Of a DNA stretch of 64,000 bases, positions 23,088 through 34,609 are shown piece after piece. Positions within the stretch are counted from its first letter, which is position 1, and each line of letters opens with the position of its first letter. The DNA is from Patella vulgata (taxonomy: Eukaryota > Mollusca > Gastropoda > Patellidae). The stretch covers positions 42,793,062 to 42,857,061 of the forward strand of contig NC_065885.2 of assembly GCF_932274485.2 (NCBI RefSeq), written 5' to 3'. The position numbers and the translations under genes are program-made. The notes below the pieces were generated by a model that made no database searches, had not been told where the DNA came from, and was given only the letters and a program-made list of their open reading frames with translations.

Positions 23088-24216
23088 TTATACGCCCACA
23101 TGGAAATGTGGTCGTATATTGCCGTTGCCCCCGTCGTCCACAATTTCTTGTGAACACTCTACAGACTACATTTATCATCTGATTGTTTTGAAATTGATAT
23201 ATGTTGTTTGCATTAGTGAGATAAAGAATCCTATTTAATTTCAATAACTTCTGTTAATTTCTTCTGGAGTTATGGCCCTTGTTTCACTTTGTTGCACCTT
23301 GTGAACGCTCTAACAACAAATGTTATCAACCGATCTGTATGAAATTTATATGCATCCTTTGAATTAGTAAAACAAAGAAGCCTATTGAATTTCAGCAATT
23401 TCTCATTAATTTCATCTAGAGTTATGGCCCTTGTTTCACTTTGTTGAATCTTGTGAACGCTCTTATGACAACAGTTACCATCCGATCTGTTTGAAATTGA
23501 TATGCATCATTTAAATTAGTGAAACGAAGAAGCCTATTGAATTTCAGCAATTTCCGTTAATTACGCCGTGAGTTATGGCCCTTGTTTCACTTTGTTGTCC
23601 CTTGTGAATGCTCTAACGACAAAAGTTATTATCCGATCTGTATGAAATTTATATGTATCGTTTGAATTAGTAAAATGAACAGGCCTATTGAGTTTCAGCA
23701 AATTTCCGTTAATTACATCTAGAGTTATGGCCCTTGTTTAACTTTGTTGAATCTTGTGAACGCTTGAACAACAAAAGTTATCACCTAATCTGTATGAAAT
23801 TCATATGCATCATTTAAATTAGTGAAATGAAGAAGCCTATTGAATGTCAGCAATTTCCGTTAATTACTTCTAGAGTTATGCCCCTTATTTTACTTTGTTG
23901 AACCTTGTGAACGTTCGATCGACAAAAGTTATCATCCGATCTGTATGAAATTTATATGCATTATTTGAATTAGTAAAACGAAAAAGCCTGTTCAATTTCA
24001 ACAATTTCTGTAGATTACTTCCAGAGTTACAGCCCTTGTGTTAGTTTTTAGAACCTTTTGAACCCTCAAGCGACGAAAATTATAATGTCATCTGTATGAA
24101 ATTGTCTATTAAATTTCCCTAATTACCCACAAAAGAATAAATATGCGACAACCTTTGTCGACTGCTCGGACGATTTAGCTGCTGTAGGCGTATGTTTTGT
24201 TGCCTGGTAACCTATC
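23088..24216 (+). mobile_element. Helentron-like element, family A, copy A2 (inside mariner)
   Basis: The head TTTTTATACGCCCACAT with hairpin partner ATGTGGTCGTATA, seven ~151 bp units (near 23,157, 23,306, 23,458, 23,609, 23,761, 23,912 and 24,063), and the tail GCTGTAGGCGTATGTTTTG followed by GTTGCCTGGTAACC. A T-run borders both ends (TTCCTTTTTT / TTCATTTTT), as expected for Helentron insertion at T-rich sites. Unit landmarks: GTTATGGCCCTTGTTTCACT and AAGCCTATTGAATTTCAGCA. Non-coding. Confidence 0.85.
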
Positions 24217-24217
24217 T

Positions 24218-24699
24218 TCATTTTTGGAAACAGGTCTCATCCATGGTTACAAATCTAGCCAAAAAATTATCAGGATCTTCCTCAAAACAGCACAGATTGT
24301 CACATGATGTCAGGAATCTGATATGTTTCTGATCCGCAGTCAAGAGTTTTGGCACCCATCTTGCAGAAACGTTTGTCATTCCTAACTCGTTGGCGATAAT
24401 GTGCTCAACCCTCTCATGAGAGATGCCCACAACACTGGCAATATGTCGAGTGGTCAATTGTTGATTAGCTGTCACTATGTCATGCACCCGGGTAATGTTT
24501 TCTTGAAAGGTTGCTGTTGATGGCCTTCCAGGATGCAGGTCAACTTCAAGGCTCTGTCCACGGCCCACTTCTTTACTGTGGAAAAGGAAGGGGCATCATC
24601 CCCTAAAGTTGTGACCATGTAGGCATGTATCTGTGTTGGGGTTTGTCCTTTCAGTTGCAGGTACTTGATGACTGTTTTGTCCATTTCTGGTGATTTCAT
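24218..24699 (-). pseudogene. mariner transposase, N-terminal DNA-binding half
   Basis: Transposase binds its own TIRs through two helix-turn-helix motifs. The start MKSPEMDKTVIKYLQLKG (ATG at 24,699) leads into TPTQIHAYMVTTLGDDAPSF and STVKKW, the first HTH. A frameshift near 24,550 moves reading to the frame with GRPSTATFQENI (the GRPR-like linker) and the second HTH (TTRHIASVVGISHERVEHII). It then reads ELGMTNVSARWVPKLLT and FVTMDET, whose Asp is the first catalytic residue of the DD34D triad. Soon after it the sequence stops at TGA, next to the A2 element. The other two catalytic Asp residues are not present. Confidence 0.85.
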
Positions 24700-24746
24700 G
24701 GTGTGGTATGAAGACAATAATAATACTACAGTTGCAGCTCTTATAT

Positions 24747-25587
24747 GTTTACTAGCAGGATACCCGGCTTCGCTCGGGGGTCATAACTTCAAAACCGAAC
24801 AGACCGGCTTTGCTCGGGGGTCATAACTCCGAAACCGGAAGTGGTAGACTAACGCCACCTGGCCTATGTTACTCCCCGGTCCGAGCTACCCCTATACCCC
24901 GAATTTCAAACTCGGGGCAGACCTAGTGTAGCCGCCAACCCAGAACAGACAGACTTCGCTCGGGGGTCATAACTCCGAAACCGGAAGTGGTAGACTAACG
25001 CCATCTGGCCTATGTTACTCCTCGGTCCGAGCTACCCCTATACCCCAAATTTTAGACTTGGGGCAGACGTAGTGTAGCTGCCAACCCCGAACAGACCGAC
25101 TTCGCTCGGGGGTCATAACTCCGGAAGTGGTAGACTAACGCCACCTGGCCTATGTTACTCCCCGGTCCGAGCTACCCCTATACCCCAAATTTCAGACTCG
25201 GGGCAGATGTAGCCGCCAACCCCGAACAGACAGATTTCGCTCGGGGGTCATAACTCCGAAACCGGAAGTGGTAGACTAACGCCACCTGGCCTATGTTACT
25301 CCCCGGTCCAAGTTACCCCTATACCCAACATTTCAGACTCGGGGCAGACCTAGTGTAGCCGCGAACCCCAAACAGACCGGCGTTGCTCGAGGGTCATAAC
25401 TCCGAAACCGGAAGTGGTAGACTAACGCCACCTGGCCTATGTTACTCCCCGATCCGAGTTACCCATATACCCCAAATTTCAGACTCGGGGCAGACCTAGT
25501 GTAGCCGCCAACCCCGAACAGACGAACAGACGGACAGACAGACAGACAGACAAACGACAGTATCAAATTTATATATATATAGATGAT
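24747..25587 (+). mobile_element. Tandem-unit element G2 (pearl-like), inside mariner 5' region
   Basis: Same family as G1 (8,679-9,015): head TACTAGCAGGATACCCGGC, then one partial and five full ~145 bp units (near 24,803, 24,953, 25,097, 25,232 and 25,379). Each unit has CTCCGAAACCGGAAGTGG, ACGCCACCTGGCCTATGTTA and CCCCTATACCCCAAATTTC. The element ends in GACAGACAGACAGACAGACA-type repeats and ACAAACGACAGT. Unit number differs from G1, so the array expands or contracts. No coding. Confidence 0.85.
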
Positions 25588-25802
25588 TCGTTCAATGATT
25601 GTACTTATTGGTGGCAAAAGTTTGTTTCAGCCCAATTGATCTATCCATTTCAGACTTAGAACTTTTCAGCCAGCCATCATATGATGACCAGCTTCAGGTC
25701 ACAATAATTTCAGGAAACATTAATTTCTTGTTTTACAGTAACCAAGATAAAGAAAATAATAGTGTCATCAACATGTTAACCTCATTCCATTTTCATTTAC
25801 AG

Positions 25803-25930
25803 GTGGTAAATGGAAGGCGTTGAAATTAGAATTTTCACTACCAACATCAGCTTATGCCACAATGGCATTACGAGAGATCTTAAAAATAGATACATCATGG
25901 GCTCATCAGTCCACATTAAATGTTACCTAG
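25803..25930 (+). CDS. PUS7: PUS7-like pseudouridine synthase, last coding exon
   Basis: The acceptor TTTCATTTACAG ends at 25,802. The exon starts in phase 1, so the G of the previous exon plus GT gives glycine. It then reads [30 protein letters not shown] and HQSTLNVT, with stop TAG at 25,928-25,930. The [24 protein letters not shown] block is the most conserved C-terminal signature of eukaryotic PUS7. The frame is intact and the phase agrees with the exon at 22,596-22,747. The intron between them is 3,055 bp and is largely the mariner nest. Confidence 0.9.
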
Positions 25931-25990
25931 TACTGTTTTCATCCAAATGTCTAGCATACCATGAAATAAACATTGTATATATTGTTATTC
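25931..25990 (+). terminator. PUS7-like 3' UTR with polyadenylation signal
   Basis: AATAAA at 25,965-25,970, 35 bases after the stop codon; cleavage would be expected 10-30 bases further on. The end point is approximate. Confidence 0.6.
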
Positions 25991-26305
25991 TATTGATATT
26001 TGATATTCTACTAAAACTAGACAGTTAGACAGGGTCATTTTCTACCAGGGATGGGTAAATATCTCAGTCAAAAACCTTTGTAGTTCAACCTTTAGGTGAA
26101 TTAAAGATGCATTCCCACAAATGAATTTATAAACTAATTATTTTCAATACTGGATTCCCTGAAAAACTCCCGTGGGGTGCACACGTGACAAAACTGTAAG
26201 AGTGTCGGCTTGTAGTCTGCTTGAGTGACATAGGGAGCATTGGTATGTGTTGATCGAATGGCTAGTGGTGAGAGACTTATCTATACAACAGACTCAGCCA
26301 GTAAG

Positions 26306-26456
26306 TAGTAGTTATTAGCACACTTTCCGAGGTGTATCGGTGAATATCAGGACAGTTTTGGTCGAGGGGCCCAGCCGAGGCGGAGCTGGGGCGGCTTCAG
26401 ACCAAAACTGTTCTGATATTCACCGATACACCGAGGAAAGGTGCTAATAAGTTACT
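26306..26456. repeat. ~57 bp-arm inverted repeat (long hairpin)
   Basis: The left arm (to 26,363) ends CAGGACAGTTTTGGTC and the right arm starts GACCAAAACTGTTCTG at 26,399-26,400. The arms pair almost perfectly out to AGTAGTTATTAGCAC / GTGCTAATAAGTTACTT, with a GC-rich loop of ~36 bases. It lies ~330 bp past the PUS7 poly(A) signal. It could be one end of a foldback transposon or a MITE; no target duplication is clear. Confidence 0.85.
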
Positions 26457-28050
26457 TACATCACATTTCTATCGAGTATTGTGAAGCAAAATGTGAAAAA
26501 TAGTATTTATTATCGAGTCGTTTCAACCGAAAAGTGACAAATACTTTCTGTTCTTTCATTATTTATCCCTTTCTGAGCCTCACGTTACATTTCATGGTAG
26601 AATGATTTCGCAGTGGAGAGACGACCTGAGTAGTATTCACACGTGCGTCTTGCTATGATACTTTGAGCGTAAAACAATCACGTGTTTGTTTAGACCACAT
26701 CGTCAACACAATGTCTATGGCGTAGAGGACTGCGATATTATTAAATGTAGTGTAAAGGAAATGCGAAACGTGGGTCATTCCTGGTGAAAGTATGCATCGG
26801 CGGATGGTTCTTCCGTTGAAATTTATTTGTTATAAAGTTTATGACTTTCTAGGCGATTTTTTCATCCTGCTTATTTTCAATGCCTGTGAAGTGTCCAGCA
26901 AGAGAACTGCGCCTTCTATCATCACAATTAATTAAAATAATTATTCAATATTCTAATTTATATATTTTGCATATTAATATAAATCAAACCAAATTATGAA
27001 ATAGATGCCAATTGGTATGTATAATAATTGATTTTTGTAATATGTTGTTATGTTAATTTAATGTCATTGTATATGTTTTTGAACTGCCATGTAGTTCCCC
27101 CCATTTTGTTTTGTTACTATGATTTTGACTAGTTGTTTCATGTACATTGGTTAGAGCCTTGTTATCAATTGCGATCTGGGTCGGGCTAAACGTCCGCTAC
27201 TTATTGCTTGATAGATATCTAAAACGGTATAAAAGTATCCCTGTATCAGAAATGATCAGTACTCTTTCTGTACATTTCTGATACATGATACTTTTAAGCA
27301 TGTATTGCAATTAAACAGGACAGTTTTATCAAAGGTTGCCAGTGGCAATGAGTAGAAGTGGGATGTAACATTAAATACAAGCTGGAAATGAATCCTCCCT
27401 TAATCAAGTCACATGATAAACAAGACTGCATAAAATAGATTTTTATGATTTGGGATAGCTCCTTGAAATTCAGATGATTTGATAGTGAATTGAAGCAAAC
27501 TTTTGATAAACTTTTGAATTTGGTTTTAAGTTTAAATATATCTTTAAATCACATAGTTGATACATGGGAAATTGGAAAGGCCTATTTAATTAAATAAGGA
27601 TATAAAAATAATTATCTAGATTAATTATGGATTGTTGTGACAATCTCCAGATATGTGCTACCTTTGGTTAAAATTATTACCATCTCCATATAGAAAATAA
27701 TCTCAACTCCCTATCCATAAGCATATTCCAGTCAAAATATCTTGTCAATAATCAGCTTTTGATAGGATGCCCTGTGCAGCGAAAATTTTCCCTACAGAAA
27801 GTTGAACTCGACACTACGAATGTGCACGCTTCAGTGGCTTAATTGTCTCGAAGTAATTTCTGGCTAATCACGCAGTGCAATAACAGAGTCTACGAGTCTT
27901 AAGTCTATAAATAGCCATCGCACGTGAAATTCTCTACACATCTATCAACTATTACAGCCGTAAAAAAATCTATTGTTGACGATTCTGAATAGTAGTAAAT
28001 TTAGCATATTGGTTATTACAGCAGCTTTAGAAATTACTTTTGTTTTATTT
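26457..28050. other. No gene recognised; possible solo LTR at 27,044-27,371
   Basis: Unique-looking DNA. At 27,044-27,371 a segment begins TGTTG, contains GGTATAAAAGTATCC (TATA-like) and an imperfect hairpin (TATCAGAAATG...CATTTCTGATA, 27,244-27,285), and ends ...TGTAACA. That layout resembles a solo LTR fossil, but I find no target duplication and no second copy, so it remains a guess. Confidence 0.3.
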
Positions 28051-28714
28051 TTATACGCCCACATTTTCATGTGGACGTAGATTGTCGTTACCCCTGTCCA
28101 GACGTCCGTCCACAATTGTTGGTTCCTTTCGATATTGGCATGTATCGGACTGTAACTTCATGGATTATGGCCCCTGATTGTACACAAAATCACGTTTTTA
28201 GCTTGTGAACACTGTAGAGGTCACAATTTTTATCCGATTTGGTTTAAACCCACAGGTCTCGGGTCCTTTCGATATTTGCGCATATTGGACCATAATTTCC
28301 TGAATTATGGCCCCTGATTGTACGAAAAATGTGGACCCCATACACTGAGAAATAGGTAACGGTTAAAACGTACGTTTGCCGCATTAAAAACTCGCAAAAC
28401 GGTCAATACCTACGTATCTCGATAAAAAAATAAAATTCGGATTATAACTCCTCATTATGGCTTAAAATCTCTAGATAAGGTGTGTTAATTAACCAGGGTG
28501 AAAAATGGACTGAAAGGCGAGTTAATTATCGCTAGGTGTGAACAACTCTGGGATGGTGCGTTTTCTGTACTGAGTATGTTAATTAACCGACGGGTTAAAA
28601 ACGAATGACACGATGTGTATTGTTTAATTGGTGTGTTTTCTCGATAGTTGTTATAACTGCACCAAAAGGGTATAATCAAGGACCAACCGACTTTATCTGA
28701 CGCGTGAGTGTTAA

Positions 28715-28918
28715 ATGGAAACTTGGGAAGGAAAATTGTTTTTACCGTGCGATTTTTCATTCGCCGGTGTGTTTTTCGCAAATAGGACTTTGTATAAGGA
28801 CAGGTCTTTATATGTGGAAGTTGTACGGGGCTGTTTCTTCTATGCGTCCTTTGTATTTGTTGATGAACATAAGACGCAGTACGTGTTTTATAGTCACGCC
28901 ACTTATAAAGTTGCATAA
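28715..28918 (+). other. Inward 67-codon frame in CACTA-type arm, function unknown
   Basis: Reads METWEGKLFLPCDFSFAGVF and continues to SHATYKVA. The identical frame is present in the right arm on the minus strand (32,019-32,222). A related frame with CDFLFDRVFYTNRSL occurs in the third element on the minus strand (47,539-47,790 region). A frame kept open in a diverged copy hints at former coding, perhaps a first exon, but the reverse-strand 143-codon frame overlaps it and only one can be real. No known domain. Confidence 0.3.
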
Positions 28919-31726
28919 TAAAATATAAATGTAAATATCGACGACGTCAGTTAATCAATCTGCTCTGGCCAAGCTCAAAATTCCGCTCTAAATTTCCTTC
29001 GCGAATTTGAGTAAACTGCCGACCTCCGTGATTATTTTAAACCGCCATCCACGGCGAATTTTAAAAAGTCTGACTTTCACGCATGTACAGTCGGCACATC
29101 CATAGCTGGTTTGAAATAGGTTTATGTCTTTATCGTGCGATTCCACGGCAGTGATATCGTAGTCGAATATCAGCTAATACGGCATGCAAAAAAAGATTGT
29201 TAATTTAACACGGTTAGACACGCAGATTTTACTGGCTTATATTGAAAATATAACAAATATCAAACATTGGCAGGCATTTATATAATAAAATAAACAGAAT
29301 TACGGTTGTACCGATACATTACTTCATCAATATGTTCGACATTTTAATACTTGCATCGATCGACTATTTCAAACTCATTAAAATTACGAAATTTCGGAAT
29401 TTACACACATAGATGCTGGTCTTACCGTGGGCGAAAGTTTTGTCCATTGAAATAGCCATTTCCATTCTGACAAATAAGTTACACAATGCATTTTAAATTG
29501 ATAAATCACATCTGAAGTAATATATCTTCGGGTTTAAATCACAAATGAATTAAATACCTTCATCTCCTGTGTTTAAGCACACATCGTCAGAAGTCACTGT
29601 CAACCTTGCTGAACACATGCACATTATCACGTTATCAGTCGGATAATACCTTGATGACCTTTTCATTTCGCCACCAAAAAGTCTGAGTCAATGCATACTG
29701 TCAGTCAAGTTTCCAAATTACGTGAATTCACACGTGCTATCAATAGGAATCGATAATTGACTAAAATAGAAGCCCCTTTAACAATAAATTGCTATCATGC
29801 CGTAGTCTTGTAGACAATACTTATATTCTGTATTGTCAGTAAGTCAGGCCCGTAACTAAGGGGCAGGTGGGGCAAAGCCCCCCACCCCCGCAAAAATTTG
29901 CCCCCTCCCCTTTGAAAAAATTGTCGTCCATAAAAACAATAGATATACATTGTCCGTCAATTTTACAGCACCCCTTGAGAACACTCCCCACCCCATCGTT
30001 TCTCTGAGCTAGTTACGTCCTTGTAGTAAGAAATCATTGGGACGCGACCAATCTGGATTTTCACACAGAATATGTGCCGTTGTCATGGCTAAATTACGAA
30101 CGGGCTGCGATGAATAGCACACCCCATCTCCTGCAATTTACATCATGTATTACCAGTAGGTTACAACGGATTCTATTAATTTTATTTACGATAAAACTCA
30201 GGCTTTAAAAATTGTGGATATGAGAGATAATTAAATTTTTGAATCGGTATAGACTTGAAGGTTGGCGCATGCAGCGTGTGAAAAGAATACTTAATCATCA
30301 TATTCGCAGTTGACATACTCCTGTCAATAAAATCATTCCTTAACCGGTGGTGATAATTTTTGTAATTTGGCACAAAAATCATCCCTTATATCGCACCATG
30401 CCCCTTTAACTAATACACGCTTTTTTGTTAGGCAATTTCCTTTGTACTCTTTCGATGTGGACTCTTTGATGTAATTGTCGCATCAGTTACTATTAATCTA
30501 AGTTCTGTCCTGACAAGATTCCATTCATATAATCTGGTTGTTAGGTGTTTTATTGAAAGCTTCTTCGATATGTTAACTGGAAAAATGAAATTTAATGATT
30601 TGTTTTTGTGATAATTATTGGAAAGAAACTGAACCGGGTTATTCTTTGGAATATTTATCGTCTATTGTATAAATACGGTAAGCAGTTTGTGTGTTGCATT
30701 TATAAGTTAAAGTATAAAAAAAATATATATTTAAAGGGACGAAGGGGCTATTTAAGACATGATATTTTGAAACCTTATACCAGTAACTGAATCGATTTGA
30801 CATGTTGATCTGTTTTGCAATGTGGGGAATGGGGAATCTGTTGGATCAGCTAGCAATTTTCCAATAGACGTTCTCTGAAAATGAAATATTAGCTTTCATG
30901 ATCAATAATGGTATTATTAAAAATATCAAAAATGTGAATAAATTTATGACGATTATTGTCTTATTTTGATTTGGTTATTTGTGATTATTTGTAATAAAGA
31001 AAATAACTCTTATTGCAGTAGTCTGTACTGACATGCCATGATATATACTTGGAATCAATTAATCATTTGACTTGTTTGAATTATTATTATTTCAGAAAAT
31101 TTATTATTGTGCGCATTATGTGGGTCCTGACTATTTCTAAGGACATTTCATTATCCGGCGAACTGTTAAACCGGATGGCAAAATAAACACCATTATGCAA
31201 TACATCTTTTAATAATCCCTCGGTCTCTTTCGGCTACGATGTGTTCCTCGACAGTTCGACGATTATATTCTTCACTTCCATCACAACGCGTACACCAACA
31301 CTGTTATCGAACCGACATCGTAAAGAAAATTAGTTTAATTATAGAAGAGTGTGTCTCAAATAACTTAATGTAGCGCCTGCTTCCACAAGGAAGTGATTTG
31401 ACGAAATTACATGGGATTTATATAATATATGAAATTTCATGTCCTCCCACCAATACTCAACTATGTACTTTAATCTGACCGCTATGGAAACCATCTATAT
31501 GTGACGATTGTTAAATAAGTTTTGCTAGGTCTAATTAATTATTAATGAAACACTGTTCAAACCCTCACGGTATAGGAAACCATCTATGTGATGATTGTTA
31601 AATACGCTGGCTATATAACAATTATTATTGAACAGCTAACATTTTTTTGTTTATAATATAAATATAATTGCAAAATGGTTATCTATTAAAAGTTGCAACG
31701 AAACAAGTATGGGTTACGTACATTGT

Positions 31727-31888
31727 ACTAATTTCAACACACAAAACAATAAACTGGCTATGAGCTACGGGTTGCGCGGTACTCATTTCAACACGCAAAA
31801 CAATAAACCGGCAATGAGTTACCGTTTACGTGGTACTAATTTCAACCCGCAAAACAATAAATTGTCAGAACAAAAAAATATATATAGA
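31727..31888 (+). repeat. 54 bp repeat, about three units, in-frame (18 residues)
   Basis: In the frame 31,709-31,945 the translation repeats TNFNTQNNKLAMSYGLRG, THFNTQNNKPAMSYRLRG and TNFNPQNNKL. The unit length is exactly 54 bp. It lies inside CACTA-type copy 2, just before its right arm. Confidence 0.8.
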
Positions 31889-34005
31889 CATACGGTAAAT
31901 TTAGCTTATTGCTATATACCCGGATATATTCAAATTGGGGCCTGACTGCTGGATACTTATAAATGACGACATTGTTTTCACCTTTTTACGACAGATTAGG
32001 GTCCATATTTATATTTTATTATGCAACTTTATAAGTGGCGTGACTATAAAACACGTACTGCGTCTTATGTTCATCAACAAATACAAAAGACGCATAGAAG
32101 AAACAGCCCCGTACAACTTCCACATATAAAGACCTGTCTTTATACAAAGTCCTATTTGCGAAAAACACACCGGCGAATGAAAAATCGCATGGTAAAAACA
32201 ATTTTCCTTCCCAAGTTTCCATTTAACACTCACGCGTCAGATAAAGTCTGCTGGTCCTTGATTATACCCTTTTGGTGCAGTTATAACAACTATCGAGAAA
32301 ACACACCAATTAAACAAGACACACCGTGTCATTCGTTTTTAACCCGTCGGTTAATTAACATACTCAGTACAGAAAACGCACCGTCCCAGAGTTGTTCACA
32401 CCTAGCGATAATTAACTCGCCTTTCAGTCCATTTTTCACCCTTGTTAATTAACACACCTTATCTAGAGATTTTAAGCCATAATGAGGAGTTATAATCCGA
32501 ATTTTATTTTTTTATCGAGATACGTGGGTATTGACCGTTTTGCGAGTTTTTAATGCGGCAAACGTACGTTTTAACCTTTACCTATTTCTCAGTGATAGAG
32601 GTCACAATTTTTATCCGATTTAAAAAAAAACGTTACAATATATCACTGTTACACCCTAAGGATGGTTAAGTTCGAATTTCGTAAAAATCGGACTGAAACT
32701 GACGGACAAAATGGCCGCCCCTCGTTCGCAAATAGTGTCAAAGTATTGTGTATCAGGGTTGTGGACCCTCTGGAGGTCACAATTTTCATCCGATTTGGTT
32801 TAAACTTGACATGTATGTTTATAACCCACAGATCTTGCTTCCTTTTGATTTTCGCGCATAACGGACCATAACTTCCTGAATTATGGCCCCTGATTGTATG
32901 GCAAATCATGTTTTTAGTTTGTGGACCCCTGTAGAGGTCACAATTTTTATCCGATTTAAAAAACCGTTACAATATATCATTGTTACCTAAGGACGGATGA
33001 GTTCAAATTTCGTAAAAATCAGACCGAAACTGACAAAATGGCCGTCCCTCGTTCGCAAATAATATAGTGTCAAAATATTGTGTACCAGGGCTGTTGACCC
33101 TCTGGAGGTCACAATTTTCATCTAATTTTAATGAAACTTGAAATGCATGTTTATAACCCACAGATCTCGGTTACTTTCGATATTCGCGCATATCGGACCA
33201 TAACTTCCTGAATTATGGCCCCTGATTGTACGAAAAATCATGTTTTTGGTTTGTGGACCCCGTAGAGGTCACAATTTTAACCGATTTAAAAAAACGTTAC
33301 AATATATCACTGTTACACCCTAAGGACGGATGACTTCAAATTTCGTAAAAATCGGAACCGACAAAATGGCCGCCCCTCGTTCGCAAATAGTGTCAAAATA
33401 TTGTGTATCAGGGCTGTGGACCCTCTGGAGGCCACAATTTTCATCTAATTTTGATGAAACTTGAAATGCATGTTTATAACCCACAGATCTCGGTTACTTT
33501 CGATATTCGCGCATATCTAATCATAACTTCCTGAATTAAGATCCCTGATTGTACGAAAAATCGCGTTTTTAGCTTGTGGACCCCATAGAGGTCACAATTT
33601 TTATACGATTTAAAAAACGTTTGAATATATATTGTATCATTTTGATAATCACAGATACCCAAACTTAACTTCCTGGATTATGGCCCCTGATTGTTCGAAA
33701 AATCGCATTTTTAGCTTACAGATTCTCTAGATGTCACATTTTTTTTCTCGATTTTAAAAAATGTTTAAATACATTCCACCATAATGAAGGTTGAATTCGT
33801 ATTTCGTGAAAATTGAAATGAATCTGCCCGACAAAATGGCCACTCTTTGTACGCAAATTGTGTAGAAGTGTGTAATACGAAGGTTGGGGGCCCTCTAGAG
33901 GTCACAATTTTTATCCGATTTTGATGAAACTTAAAAAATATCTTTATATCCCAAAGATTTCTGTCCCTTTTGATATTTGCACATTTAAGTTCATAAGTTC
34001 AAGGA

Positions 34006-34609
34006 TAACGTGGCACCGGAAGTGACATAAGTTCAAAGGTAACGTGGCACCGGTGAAACTCATCATTACTGCTTCGCAGTTCTAGTTGTTAGGGTTTCAC
34101 ACTGCGTAGCTTGTGTGAAACACTATTGTTTTTGTTAAGATTATTATTCTTCTTATTATTATTATTATTATTTTTTTTTCCGCTTGTGCATATCTCAGAA
34201 ACTATTTGTCGGAAAGTGGGTGTGACTTAGAGATTAAAGCTATTTCGAACTTTCTGTGACAATGCGAAATGTCCGAAATCACCGAAGTTGTCGTTTTTTG
34301 AAATATTGCTGTAATATTAACAATAATTATCGGATTTTAACATTTGATACATTTTGACATAGCCTGAGACACGGCAAATAGCTACAATTGTTTAGATTTT
34401 TGATTTTTGATTAATCTTCGAAGATATTAGGCGCCAAATTTTGACAATTTTTTTTTTATTTATGAATATTTTTTTATGGCGCTTTACCCATAATTAAAGG
34501 GTCATGTGATTTGAGCAAAAATATGAAATTTTTTTGTCTCGTTAATTAATCTTGGCCGCTATTGGCTAATTCAGTTTATGGGTTCTGGGTTAATTATTTA
34601 TTGCTCGAT
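34006..34609 (+). mobile_element. Fragment of a hairpin-headed repeat (family D)
   Basis: 34,010-34,090 (AACGTGGCACCGGTGAAACT, CATTACTGCTTCGCAGTTCT) matches 50,625-50,690 in the large palindrome. It is followed by the hairpin GGGTTTCACAC...GTGTGAAACAC and TATTGTTTTTGTTAAGATTATTATT. This is the same layout as 50,709-50,760, where the stem is GGCTTTCAGAC/GTCTGAAAG. The rest is AT-rich without coding. Confidence 0.65.

Larger units (their letters stand above)
22913..25679 (-). mobile_element. mariner transposon remnant (irritans-like), split by two later elements
   Basis: The inverted ends share GGCTGAAAAGTTCYAAGTCTG (left from 22,913, right ending 25,679) and are flanked by TA at 22,911-22,912 and 25,680-25,681, the Tc1/mariner target. 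Transposase pieces on the minus strand: N-terminal part 24,218-24,699 and C-terminal tail 22,978-23,087. Two insertions lie inside: Helentron-like A2 (23,088-24,216) and tandem-unit element G2 (24,747-25,587). The remaining ~790 bp are shorter than a full mariner (~1.3 kb) because the middle of the transposase gene is missing. Inactive. Confidence 0.85.
28343..32594. mobile_element. CACTA-type element with ~595 bp inverted arms, copy 2
   Basis: Termini CACTGAGAAATAGGTAACGG and the inverted CCTATTTCTCAGTG; flanking duplication ATA at 28,340-28,342 and 32,595-32,597. Removing the element gives GTGGACCCCATAGAGGTCAC, the exact family-B unit. The arms (28,343-28,938 and 31,998-32,594) are nearly identical inverted copies. 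The ~3.06 kb between them has no transposase. It shares a central segment (30,395-30,710) with copy 1, including TGTTAGGCAATTT and ATACGGTAAGCAGTTTGTG. Each arm has a 143-codon frame reading outward and, on the other strand, a 67-codon frame reading inward. It includes a short segment 29,847-30,025 beginning GGCCCGTAACTAAGGGGC that looks like a further MITE. Confidence 0.9.
28051..34005 (+). mobile_element. Helentron-like element, family B, copy B4 (split by CACTA-type copy 2)
   Basis: The head TTATACGCCCACATTTTC starts at 28,051. The body is interrupted at 28,342 by a 4,252 bp CACTA-type element and resumes at 32,595 with four to five ~330 bp units (AGAGGTCACAATTTTTATCC near 32,597, 32,932, 33,262 and 33,585). 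Each unit has the CCTGAATTATGGCCCCTGAT landmark. The right end fades near 34,005 where another repeat takes over; no terminal hairpin is visible. Non-coding; the long open frames in it are repeat-generated. Confidence 0.8.

Noticed and set aside
27044-27371. Solo LTR
   Set aside because: TGT...ACA ends, a TATA-like box and a hairpin are suggestive, but no target duplication and no second copy are visible; kept only as a possibility.
28485-32452. 143-codon outward frame present in both arms of CACTA-type copy 2
   Set aside because: Its two copies are one sequence in inverted arms, so agreement is not evidence of selection; no domain is recognisable. The inward frame was kept only as a low-confidence note.
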